Shown one piece after another: positions 23,994-35,800 of a stretch of DNA of 64,000 nucleotides; the stretch's first letter is position 1, and every line of letters starts with the position of its first letter. Made by a program: the position numbers and the translations under genes. Under the pieces are notes generated by a model, which ran no database searches, was not told the origin of the DNA, and worked only from the letters and a program-made list of their open reading frames with translations. Origin of the DNA: Echinococcus granulosus (taxonomy: Eukaryota > Platyhelminthes > Cestoda > Cyclophyllidea > Taeniidae); assembly GCF_000524195.1 (NCBI RefSeq), contig NW_020170416.1, positions 627,362 through 691,361 of the forward strand, given 5' to 3'.

Positions 23994-26230
23994 TCTGCAA
24001 CCAAACGTGTCCCTTCAAAACATACACATGCAAGAAAAGGGTCGGTTGAAACAATGCACTGCGTAATCAAATATAGGCAGTCACTTTGAGGCTTTTAAAT
24101 AGATAATTAGTTCCTTTATACAAATGTTTTGTTGCTTTTTTCAATAGCGAAGCCTTTTAATTATTTTTAGGTCAGAAAGAAAAGGCTAAGGCAATTTTTT
24201 AAAATAAAACTCACATTAAAAAGCAAGCATTTTATTTGCAAAATCTTTTACGTTAAAGGAGTTTCAAGTGCATTTTTAACCTTTAGCAATAAAATTTGCA
24301 ATTTATAGGGACCCTAAAAACAAATATACGAAATTTGATATTATTATTTATTTTATAGTGCTTGATCTTTTATTTGAGATAGAGTTTGTAGATAATCAAC
24401 AAGCAGTGCTTTTGAAACGATGACACGGTGCCTAGGCAGGATTTACATAGTCAGCATACAGTTGTGTAGGGCGAGACTCATCGGTCTCCACTTCCATGTT
24501 CCTAGCGTTCTTAGACGAGCCCGGTTGATTCATTTTGGACATATTTACTGAAGAGGAAAAGATGAAGAGGGAAAGTACAACGTTTAAGAAGGGGGAAAAT
24601 TGCAGTCACTAGGTACGGGGGAGGACGATCCGGTCACGAGATTCGTATTTCCTGATTGCCTCCTCCCTGGAAGGTGCATTAAAACAACATAAGTATTTCA
24701 GTTGGATCCAGTTAATCAGTTTTCTTCAAGGGTCAGCCCACCCGGCGAAGATTTAGTGCCTAAGACACAAAGTGTTTCTTTACTACAACCTAAAACCATG
24801 CAAATGACACATATCACACAGCTCTTTTCTCTTCTTAGCGTCATTTCCGGCTCTTCTTGTGGCCAACCTCCTGTCAGCCAACAAAACTTAATGGGTTTTA
24901 AAAGAATATTTTCACGAGCCAACCATGCCAGTAGTCGAATTTTCGTGCACCTAAGGAGACACTTGTTCGCAACACCGCTGATAACCCTCACCAATTCTAC
25001 TAAACCAGTGGTTTCGTTCAGTATGTGAATTAGATTAGGGGGTGAGGAATTGTGCTGTCCATCACACATGTCCATAGATAGACATGGCCACACTGGCCTA
25101 AAAGCAGATTTATATAGGGAAGGATGAGATGGGACATTTTCATGAAGGAAGGGTTTTGCCTCTGCATCTCCTTGTCACTTTGTTCAAGCGTTAGAGCTAC
25201 CCAGTTATATCCAATTGGATAGTAGAGAAGTGGAGGAGGCATCCCTCATTTTTATTGTCGATATCTTTATGCACATATGTTAGGCAACTCATAGCAAGAC
25301 TTTTTGAACTAGTTTGCCACCAACATTTCATCAGATGTTAATCGCTTTCCTGAAGAAAAAGGGACTAAGGCAGTTGCCGAGGGTAGACGCCGTTTTTAGC
25401 TCCTTTATTTGAAGTCATTGCTGACTCTCCCACCTATAGCATATGTACTTTTTCCGCCCCACTGTGGTTGATCATATAACAGCATAGATCCAGATACGTC
25501 CTTTAAAATGGGGTTCGTTTACTGCTACCACCGATGTAGCTCCTCAAGACTTCACCGAAGGTGAAAGAAGACATAATACTCAGACAGAATATGCGTATTT
25601 GACATGGAGTTGGGTTTGGAGCTACTGGCATACCCCTGGAACAGCTAACTCGGTGGGGGTACAATAGCCATGACAGAAAGTGGCGCTTTACCAAAACTGA
25701 GGTCCAAATAACCAAAGCATTACACAACCGTAATGGCCCGGAGGCCTTCCCATCCGGTGAAGGCACCACTGCGGAGTACCTAAGTGACCCCACAACTAAA
25801 ACTAAGAGTTAAGCAAAATGCCAAAGCGTTGTAACTTTAAGGTTAAATTAAGCATAGCTGACCCGTTTTAGCACACTGCTTATGCGTTTCAAGTCAAGAC
25901 AATGAAAGTTGAGAAGAGGCAGTAATTTTCCGCCAGTTTATTGGCATGCATGTTTATTAGTATTGTGAAAGCCTCTACAGACAACATTGTAGCTTGTAGT
26001 AGTTCCTCAAAGCACGTTTTTATCATTCTTTTACCATTTAAAATGCATCTTTTAAATGGCCATTTAAGTGATCTTCTAATTATAAGTAGCAACCATACTT
26101 TCACACTTGGCAGACAACTCAGACAGCTGACACGCGAATTCGCGCAAATCGATGTGGATTTTGAATTTCATCTGTGCCAGACCTTGGTCACATTGTCGCC
26201 ATATTTCGCTTTTTACTTCCCATCAACAGA
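23994..26230. other. Intergenic between divergent RPL7 and tektin genes
   Basis: About 2.2 kb that should contain both promoters. The stretch near 24100-24400 is AT-rich. One copy of a dispersed repeat lies at 25609-25680. No coding exon is supported. Confidence 0.6.
25609..25680 (+). repeat. Dispersed repeat family, copy A
   Basis: Begins with GTTGGGTTTGGAGCTACTGGCAT-like sequence and continues to a GGGGGTACAATAGC segment. The reverse strand of 63911-63982 carries the same landmarks in the same order. Transposon-derived or low-copy repeat; class unknown. Confidence 0.55.
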
Positions 26231-29200
26231 ATGGAGTTTTTGGGTCACTTTGGCGGTAGCTGCTATATGCCCGCCTCACGTCACCAACAAATCACTGCCA
26301 GACTGCCCACTTTGGCCACCCTGCCCCCTCTAAATCCCACGCTACCAGACGCTTGTCCGCGACCTTATCCTCACCGCCGGTCACTAGCGGCGCTCGCCTA
26401 TCGTCCCGCTAACTACTACAGTGCAGCAAAAGTCTCCCCAACCTATCCTCTTACTGCTTCCCAAGTAGATTCTACGAATGCAGACACTCAGCTCAACGAG
26501 GTTTGTGGCATTCGGGTCCCCTCGCTCTATTCAGCAGCTCGTACAGCTCTCTACACTCGCTACACTCCGAGGAACTGGTTCGACAGCTATAACCGCCTTT
26601 TGCAAGCAAATGACCTAGCACAAAAGAACTCGGATTGCCTAGCTCACGACTCGAAGAGGTTGGAGGAGGAACTGGCGGACAGAGCTAAGACCAATCAAAA
26701 TGTATCAACACGGAGGTTGGGCGATCGGATCTGTGATACGGCCTTTTGGCAGAGTGAAGTGGACTCCGAAATAGCAAAGATGAAACAGGAGATTGACGAT
26801 CAAATTCGCGCCCGTCGAGTGACAGAGAAGCTATTGGCAGAGACGGAGAATCATCTGCATGTGACACAGGAGTGCTTGTACAATAGAGAGAAGAGGCAGT
26901 GCACAGATTTGGTTCATGATGACGTGGAAAAGAGACTCATTGAGGTAAGTGAGACAATTTTCCATAAACTGTTTAGGTTAGTAGGGTCTAAAAAGGATTA
27001 GTTGAAAAAATAAAATCTTATCCCCTGATGCATCTCTCATTAAACCACAAGAACTAGAACAAACCCCTTCAATTTTTCAAAGGCATTTAAATGTGCCCAG
27101 ACTTGTCATCGAGGCAAATATATTGTTTTTATTATTGACTCCCACGCTCAACAAAACCAACAAATTTAGCGTCAGGCTTTTAATTTTTTAAAACTACTTT
27201 AATCAGCAGTTCTGAAAAAAAAAACCAGTTGGATCCATGGCATCCCACTTGATTTGCATTTTAATGAGCTCATATTCGCAGCAGTTCTTGGACAGGGGTT
27301 GGTGGGAGTGGCCTTGATACAAGGCAAAGACATTATGAGTTGCGAAATACACATTTTTAGGAAGTCAACACGGTTAGGTGTATCCAGGATGAACTTCGAA
27401 GTCTTATTGACGACGCAAAAACCCAGGAACAGTACGTCGGGGAAGTGTTTTTTAATGTCACTCTAAAAATAAGGTGTTTTTTTTTCAAAATACAACAGAC
27501 CCCCGTATTCCTCACAACAAAGTTTTTTTTATACGCTCAGTTCCTTTACAATTGTTTCCAGTCGTGGTTTTCGTTAATTCTCCCAATCAAATGACATCCA
27601 CACCGTTAAATAAGTTGTATGGGTCCCTAAGAATTTCCTCCTCTTTACGCAGACTGAACAGGGCTGCGTTGCACGACTTAGAGGTGGACAAAGCTAGGAA
27701 ATTTAGGGCCATTCAGTTGGACGAGAGCGCCCATTCAATGCACAACAGTTCGGCTCATATCAGCTACTACGAGGGTGTGGAGTGCATCGACCAAACGTAA
27801 GTTCTACTTAATATTCTGCGATCGGAGCTGTCATATTTGCCAATTTTTGGAAGCATTAAATCGGCATTTGAATGGCACAAGTACCCGTCTTGGTGGAACC
27901 ACTTCATGTCTTTCTCTCGATGAAGCCTGCCTGCGCAGTGTAATAGACTGGGTAACTAGCTCAGGTACTTTTTGTCAGCCAGTGTGTTAAGCAGTAGTGA
28001 AGTAGTTGCACACCATAACTGGTAGAATTCCCCACCAATTTTAATGTCTATGTTTTCTAGGAGCATTTACGCATCCCGGTTTCGCTCATTCTTCTGATCA
28101 ACTACTTGTTCGCTTATGCCAAAAGTCAGTCCTGTTAAGTTAGAATAACACCATAGTAGTACCTCTTTATGCTCAATGACTGTGCTTAAGAGACCTTACA
28201 GTCACGTTAGCCGCTTATCATTGGACGCTCTATCGATTTTAATCGTAATAGAGGGCAAATAGGCAAGAAGTTCATCTTAGGTGGTGTTGTGGTGTAAAAT
28301 GGAAGTTGCGCCTTTTCAACTCGGCAAAACAACTGTCTTGCCACAGTCATTAAAATTCGGGATTTAATTCCGGCACTTCTACAATAACCACTCCAGCCAA
28401 TCAGTGCCGGAGACATGGAACAAGCAAGTGTCTGATCTCATACAGCGCAGCCAGTCAGAACGTGCAGCAAGTCGAATGCTGCGTGAACGCATCGCAAAGG
28501 GGATCGCACACGCCAGCAAGACCCTATCGGACATCTGGGAGGTTGTTAACGCTGCATTTGCTCAACGTATCCGAGAATTCACTGATGCTCGTAATCAGCT
28601 GCAGGCTTCGCTTGGGAAGGTAAACTGGATTGCCTTTCAGCCAGTCTGAACAAGCTAATTTCATAGCTTCACGGCTGATGGTTTGCGATGAAAGAGAAGC
28701 CAATTTGAAGCAGTTTCTACTTAAAAGCTAAATTTTTGTGCCCATTTAAACAACTTAAATTACAAATTGGAAATAATGGAGGGAAAATTGTTCTTGGGCT
28801 AAAAGTAAGCGACTCATCGAAATACCATTGAGTATGTCTGTTGTATACTCTGGCCACAATTCCAGACACTGCAAGCAATCTTTGACACGGAAAAGGAGAT
28901 TGAGGACCTGAAGAAGGCCATCAAGGATAAAGAGGAGTACCTTAAGACGGCGACGTCTCGTCTGAACACGCGTCTACTGAGACCCGGGGTGGAGAATTGT
29001 CGTGATCCGGCGATGGTACAGTGAGTTGGTAGCAGTTCATCTTCTGTTGACTTCCAAAAGCCACCCTTAAGGTAACGTCCCGCCCAGACTCACCCGGAAA
29101 AGATGTCTAAGAATAACCGGTACTCCAAGTTTAGAGGTTTTGGGGGCACGATTATGACAACGAACCGCTAACATGATGCAACGCTCCAGTTAGCCCGAAA

Positions 29201-29770
29201 GATGTCAAAATGAGTTGCGGGACCGAATATAGCTTGATAATAGGCGTTCGGATTGATTGAGGGACTAGTAGCACAGGTGACATTAAGGGACAAAAGTACA
29301 CCTCGTATAGTAGGTGGTAGAAAGATAGGTATATAAGTGGGTGGATGGGTGAATTTATCCATCCATAGATGAACATTGAGAATGTATCCCCTTTTTGTGC
29401 TACTACTATGCAGAGTTCGAGGTATGACCATGAAATTTTGGCGTCTGTCTACACAGGATACAAGTAAGGAACGCTTATCCTCTTCTTCCCTCATTCCAGT
29501 CTAATTTGTGAGGTGAAGCAGCTAAAGGCGGCCATCGAAGAGCTGACAAAACAGTTGCGACGAGCTGAGGGTGTGCTTCAGGAGCTTCTGCATTTGAGGA
29601 CTGCAAAGGAGGGCGAACTGGCCTGCAAGAACAACAGCCTCTTCATCGACCGGGAGTGTTGCCTTGCCCTGCGCACACAGTGGCCGGGTGGACCGACAGC
29701 GGGCGCAGCGAACGCCATTCCCTGTCCTGGCAACATTGTCTCCTCGGTGCAAGTTTGCACTTGCAAGTGA
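26231..29770 (+). CDS. TEKT3: Tektin-3 homologue
   Basis: Six exons: 26231-26944, 27361-27431, 27653-27796, 28397-28619, 28866-29020 and 29500-29770. Phases are consistent throughout and the product is about 525 residues (human TEKT3 is 490). Family signatures run in order: YRPANYY near the N-terminus, SLYSAARTALYTRYTPRNW, LGDRICDTAFWQSE, LLAETENHLHVTQECLYNRE, LVHDDVEKRLIE, RSQSERAAS, KKAIKDKEEYLKTA. The tektin nonapeptide appears as RPGVENCRD (usually RPNVELCRD). Tektins are long coiled-coil filaments inside the A-tubule lumen and inter-doublet region of axonemes, needed for ciliary and sperm motility. The cysteine-rich C-terminus (PGNIVSSVQVCTCK) is longer than usual. ATG 26231 was chosen because it gives the family-like N-terminus; upstream ATGs are absent in frame. 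Neighbours TMEM208 and GAS8 follow closely. Confidence 0.95.
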
Positions 29771-29865
29771 TGCCGACGCTTCTAGGCGGGTAGAAGTAAG
29801 AAGGTGGAAGTAGCAAGGAAGCTGCTCCCATTTGGACTTTGATGTTTAGTGTATTTCAGGCTAAA

Positions 29866-29871
29866 AATAAA
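29866..29871 (+). promoter_or_regulatory. Polyadenylation signal of tektin-3
   Basis: AATAAA about 95 nt after the tektin stop codon, followed by a GT-rich stretch (TGTGTGTGCGTGTCTGTG) near 29896. This is the classic arrangement of a cleavage and polyadenylation site. Confidence 0.75.
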
Positions 29872-30752
29872 GGAGAAGGTGGTTTATAATCTAGTATGTG
29901 TGTGCGTGTCTGTGCACTTTGCATGCTGTAGTACTGTAACTAACCTAGTGTAATGTTGTAGTTTGGCATTTGAGCATCGCGTAGCGATTGCCTTTCATTG
30001 GAAGGGGGTTTGCCTTCCCTGGTGCCTGCTTCCTTCCTTGAGCTCGTTATAGGGTTCATAAGTCTAAATAGATATCGAGATAGAATTTTAGGCAGCAGAC
30101 GAAGGGGAGCTGTTTGTGCTACCTTGGAACGTATAGTGTAATTTGAGATCCCAGTTTATCTCGCAAGGAGTAGTGCCTCTGGTACGAAATGGGGAGATAT
30201 CGCGCTTTTGAGGGGTAGCAATTTTTCAGCAGCTAAAAAGCAAGATCCACGGGTGTTGAGTGTTTGAGATCATTATGCACGCATTCGGGGGTACTGGTTC
30301 ATGAATGTCAACTAGGTACCAGAAGCTGGGCGTTGTTCAAATTGTCGCGGTTTCTTGCTTTTGTTCGGTGCGCTCTCGCAATGTAAAACAGGCTTATGCG
30401 CAGGCGCAGCTAAGTATTATCTAATTCTTATGAGTATCCAGGCAATTATTTAATCAATTTAGTGTTCTTGAAAAACGTATCTTGATCCATAACATACCAG
30501 TTTCAAGTGTTAGCTTTTCCTTGCCTTCTCTGAGTTTCCTTAGTCCCCAAATTAAATTATAAAAATTTTAAAATGTTTTCAAAACTTAAGCTGATAATTA
30601 TGCACATAGGCATAATCTTGGTACAGCCTTAATGCGTTTAACATTACTGATGATAATTGCAGTTTTAGTATTTTAATTGGCGTATTTTATTCAGCTATCA
30701 GAACTCGTGTGTGGTGTGCCACGTCGACGTGTGTATCATTCCAACTCCTACA
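29872..30752. other. Intergenic between tektin-3 and TMEM208
   Basis: About 0.9 kb. The upstream half is the tektin 3' flank and the downstream half should hold the TMEM208 promoter. Nothing else is recognised. Confidence 0.6.
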
Positions 30753-31917
30753 ATGATTATAACAAAAAAGACGGGTAAAGAGGGCTCCAAGAGCCAAAAA
30801 ACAATCCACTTTGATAATTTGTGTACAATTGGATTCTACAGGAATATCATCTTGGGTGTTACGGTGAGATACATTGGCGGTCCTCTTTCATACCTTGATT
30901 CAGTCGCACTTTTGTCCTTTGCAGCATTGATCTCAAATTTGCCTAGTAATCATTCTTTTTTGCTTGTGATAGCTACTTACTAGGCGGTTGCTTTTAGCCC
31001 AACCTTCGTTTGACCCATTCTTAAGCTTTGTCCATCTTAATCCCACAGAGTTTATACTTCCTCATTACGTACCTCTTTTTCTGGGATCGTTTCACGGCGC
31101 GTTACATTGTTCTCTCCTCTCTTTGCTTCATCGCAAACCTCTCTGCCTACCAATTCATGTCGTACCTCGCCACACCCCGCTATGAAAATGACGAACGCGG
31201 GAATAGTCGATTAGTTGATGCCGGTTTTGACTTGAACATTGGCCCCGGTAGCCTTGCTGAGTGAGTTTTGCTAAAAATCTCCCCCTCAAAATCGCTTACA
31301 GGTATACGTTTGATTAATACCTTTCCTATACCTCCTTCAGGCATGCGAAAGACCTCATCCTGACCTGCTCCTTGGTACAGGGCTTAACCCTTCTTCACAA
31401 CGGCTTTTGGTTTCTACTTCTTTCCGTGAGTTATTGGCCAAATCCCGCTCTTAATATCGTTATATTTGCTGTGTACGGTGTTAATACGTTCATTGCCAGC
31501 GTCATCTAGAATATATCGCCTCAATTAACTTATGCTACCTCGTATGGTTTTTCGTATGCAACGGATTTATCGGGAAGAAAGTTGGTTACGATTTAGCCGA
31601 TAAAAAATGGGAGTAGTTGGTGGAACAAGAACGGTAGAGCTCCTAGGTTCTGATGGTTCATTTTCCTCCAGGACAGTGGCATTATAATGAAGCTAGGTCA
31701 TTGATGTGTTTAAAATCTGCTCTGATTGATAGATGATGTGTAGTGGCACGTGGTGGTCTCGTTCGCCTTATAGATTCCTGGTCGCGTGTGCTACCTCTTC
31801 TGGGCGCACATCCTAGCCCCGTGGATATTCGATCCCAACCAGTCGCCGCAGATAAGTGAGAAGAAGCAGAAAAAACAGGAACGTCGGTTGAAGCGAATGC
31901 AGAATGCGGGACGATGA
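30753..31917 (+). CDS. TMEM208: TMEM208 (SND3-type ER targeting membrane protein)
   Basis: Four exons: 30753-30863, 31049-31260, 31341-31425 and 31774-31917, about 183 residues (human 173). A basic N-terminus (MIITKKTGKEGSKSQK) precedes hydrophobic segments SLYFLITYLFF and IVLSSLCFIANLSAYQFM. Next come the family's most conserved motif LVDAGFDLNIGPGSLAEHAKD, a further hydrophobic pair, and a C-terminal Lys/Arg/Gln tail (KKQKKQERRLKRMQ) like that of the human protein. The family is an ER multi-pass membrane protein implicated in SRP-independent targeting and autophagy/ER stress control. The ATG at 30753 is the only in-frame methionine close to the conserved start. The gene converges with GAS8, whose stop is 0.9 kb downstream. 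Confidence 0.93.
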
Positions 31918-32818
31918 GTTCGTCCTTTTCACACAAATTTCAGCCTCCCAGACGCACATGCGCAGACCCTCAGATGGGGTGCGTTTCTTCATTTTTTCCT
32001 TACCAAACACTGGCCTTTCCTTTATGTGTATTTATGTTGCCCCCAGACCTCGCTACTTGTGCCTGTGCGCGGTTTTAAGCTCAGCCACCTTTTCTGTGGA
32101 AAAGTGAGGAAAGGAAGGGTAGACTGTGCGTGCAGGATGTGCGCTGAGTTGGATAAAGTCTTGCTGTTAATGTCGTACTAGCTGGATCCTGTAGTTGTCT
32201 AGATTAATTGAAAGAAAAAGTGAATGAAGCTACTCTGCTTTGGGTTTGCCACCGAATTGATTACGCTAGCTGAATTCTGGGACTGGTTGGATTTTTCATT
32301 CAGGTCGTGCCGATTCGTCTTTGGGTCAGAATGCCCTCGGGGACCCGTGATGAGTCGGAAAGGTGACCTCCTCTCATTTTTTATGTGTCTACTGGAATCA
32401 GGAGCCCTATGGACATATTTTGCTGAGAAACTCACCATTCAATATGTGATCCTTGTTGGATATTATGTCAAGGCCTGACAGATGGAAGGTGTCCCTTGTA
32501 AATAGACTGGTCTGTGAAGACTTGAGACTGAAGGGCTCGTGAAATATGGTCTACTCTTAACTGTTAGTCTGAAGTTCTGCATAACCACTAGTGGGGTGAC
32601 CGAGAGCTCCCAAGTAAGGTTTCTGAGACGCGATGCTTCTCAGTGCCTTGGCTGCTTTGTAACGACATTGAAAGGCTACTTCCACTTCTAGTGGGTTGCT
32701 TCTGCTCGTCTTCGTTTTCAATCAAGAAGTAAAGTCTGCTTGGTAATGAATGCATTTTGATCAAGATCATATATGATAAAACATGATACAGCTTGTTAGC
32801 CTCTTCTCTTCCCATTTA
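31918..32818. other. Convergent 3' flanks of TMEM208 and GAS8
   Basis: About 0.9 kb between two convergent stop codons. An open frame of 84 codons at 32224-32478 (+) has no recognisable features. No RNA gene or repeat was seen. Confidence 0.6.
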
Positions 32819-35800
32819 TCAGGCCGGAGGCACAGTAATCAATCCGGCTGGTGCCTTGCCAAGTTGCAACTTCCCACCATTGATTAGTACATTTTTTACC
32901 ACTTGGAAGCCCAAATTTTCCGGTCTGATGCCATAGTCTTCCAGCTGACGCTTGAACACGTCCAGTAGATCATTGTAGGCCTAAAACAACCCAAAAGAAG
33001 TTGCTTGTCAAATAATTTGGGATTTTTATTTATCCATCCATTCTTTCAAAAGTCGGCTAGACGCCTCATGATCCACAATCTGTGTGGAGTAGGGCATGGA
33101 AGTCGTCATAATCATCCAAAACTGGCTTGGTTAAATTATTGAAGCACGAGTGCTACTCGGTGCGCTGAGTTGAAACTTTCATCTACACCATTGATCAGCA
33201 GACTTATCACGAGGCGACGGAGTTGTGATACTTTTATTCTTATGGCGAATGGGTATATCCTAGTGTTTTTCACGAGGCTTTTTAAAGATTTGGTGTCAGT
33301 CATGAACCGTTTGTCTTTTTTTCATGCTCTGGTATCGTATCACAGTGTAACTCATGGCTTTACACCATCACATTCACGGCTCCACAGATGCCGAAACGTT
33401 ATGCAAGCACTGGAGAGACCTGAAGTTAGTTTCTTTTAGTCCCATTTTCGTCCAGAATTCGCATTTTGAAACGACATGGTTGACGTCTCGAAATGTGGGT
33501 AGTCTTGCTTGTAGCCTAGAGATTTTACTCCGTTTCCTCGTTTTTATGATTAGATCGGAGAAAGGTCAAGTTGGTATGAGAGACGGACTCACCTTACACA
33601 CCCTGGCAAGTTCGTAGTTGAGGTTTTTGATTTGATCATCCTTGAAGGCAAGGGTCCCCTAGGGGAGGGTAAAGTCTTCATTTAGATTATAGAAAGGTAC
33701 CGCGTGGGCAGTTGATTTTCTTGGTACCCGAAGGTAACCCATATTGTACGATTACAGATTGATTTGACATCTGACACCCTCATTGTGTCGTTTTTTTTTC
33801 AAAAGTAGGTTTTTTTCACTACTAAGCTCTTTCTTGAGGCAAAAGAGGTTCTATTATCGACATCTGGTCCTCTTGACCTATCTGGCGTAGTTCATTTAGC
33901 TGATGGGGCTGATAAATGCCATCTTAGTGGAAACACGACCACTCTCTCAGTGTAATACGATTTCACTGGCTAACCATCGCTCCTTTTACCTACTACTGAT
34001 GTTGGGATCCGTTACTTCAGAGCGAGAATGTTTCCGGTACTCGGCGAAGCATGCGATGAATCAAATTGTCTGCGAGTATGAACTTCCACTCCCGTAGTAC
34101 CACCAGCAAATAGGTATTTGTAGATTTGAGCGTTTTTTTACCTCTTTGTGGGTAATCCAAATGCTGTCGCACGCTCATTACGTCCCTTAACCCGCGGATT
34201 ATTTCCATAGCGTCCGGAATAAGTAAAATTCCTCTCCTGAGCTGCGTAAAAGTTTAAGCCTCGTTTTTGGGAAGCCACACCCAATAGGCAGAACGTACTG
34301 AGGCCATTGAATGACGTTTCCCAGTGAGAGCACAACCTGCCTGCGACAGCTACGCTGCACTATTAACGGGTGGATAAGTACCACGAATCAAAGGCTTGAC
34401 TGCCCTCCCTTTTGAAGCTGTGATCGAGGGCCGGATCATAATTTTCCCTCAAGAATTGCCTATGCTTAGATAATGCCTTGTAGGGATGCATAAGCCTCAT
34501 CTAAGGTGCTCGAAAAGTAATTTTGAGTCGCTTCTTTCAAGGTGTGGTCAAATGGTTGACGCATTTAGATAGGGTGATAAAGAATTTACTACGTAGACTA
34601 GTCCCTGAAAGAAGGATAAAGTGGAGGCGAAAAAGCCTTTGCTTACCGAACCAATGGCAGCCAAGGATTTTGGTGTAAATGAACAATCAATTAACCAATT
34701 TGCATTGACAGAGTGGAGGTGTAAAGTGTTATTCTTTCTGTGTGCCGTGTTCAGCAGCCCCTCCTCATCTCGGGTATTTAAGACCGACCGTAGTACTTTT
34801 TGACGTCATTTTATCCTTTTTTAGGGAAATGTCTGCCAATTGCGACAAATTTTAGCATCTAATACTCCTTACGTGACACGATGAATAACTTCAAAGTTCG
34901 AACTATTTTCGGATAGGCACGAATTTGTCATGGAAGTGTTCAGCGAGGGGTTGAGTAGATAATCCCCCGCAGCCAGACCATCCATTAGAAGAGATTTGGT
35001 ATGTAGAGAAGGGAAACCATGCTTAGACGCCATCTTACGGTTAAGGAGGACCTATGTCTAATGGATGAGTGTTTTTTTTTCCTAATTCCCCTTGACGATG
35101 CGCCTCAGGAGGTGACCCAGCAAAGAGTGATCCTCAGAGTTACTGGAGCCAGTAGTAGGGCGCTAATTACAAAAGGTCCGACTACTTGGCAGTTCGAGTC
35201 GGTCCAGGCTGCAAAGTGGTGGTTACCATACATGACTCTACTTAATAGAGGGGTACTGATAGCGCTTGACATTACCTCAAGTTCTTCTGCAGCCATTCTT
35301 CCCTCCTCGCTGTCTCCTACTTTTGCAAGTCTGAGTAATTCCGCCCTCTCCAACTCCCTACCCAAACACGTCATCCGACGCTCCAGCAGGGCATTTTTCA
35401 GCCCACAGCTCTCCTTCACCTTCGCCACTGCAGTGTTGAACCGATCGTACAGTTCATCGCGTTCGCTTTCCGCCTAAAAGACAAATTTGAAGATGCGCTG
35501 TCACTTTCTGGGGAGGCGGTGACCTTGGTGTTGAACCGATCTGGTTGGTTGAAACAACAGCCGTTTACTGGATTATAGTGCAGCACGAAGTAAAGTCACT
35601 CATAATGTGTGGGACATTCTGAACTTGAACTATTTAGCCTTGGACTAATTTATTCCGATTCAGTCAACTCATAATTTACTACACGTCTTTATCCTACATA
35701 AAATCAAGATGAACGGCAGTTTTTTCTTCGCTTGTACAAAAACCAGTAAACTGTTAACGCAAATACTTAAACTGGCTTGACTACTTTTTGCAGACCTAAA

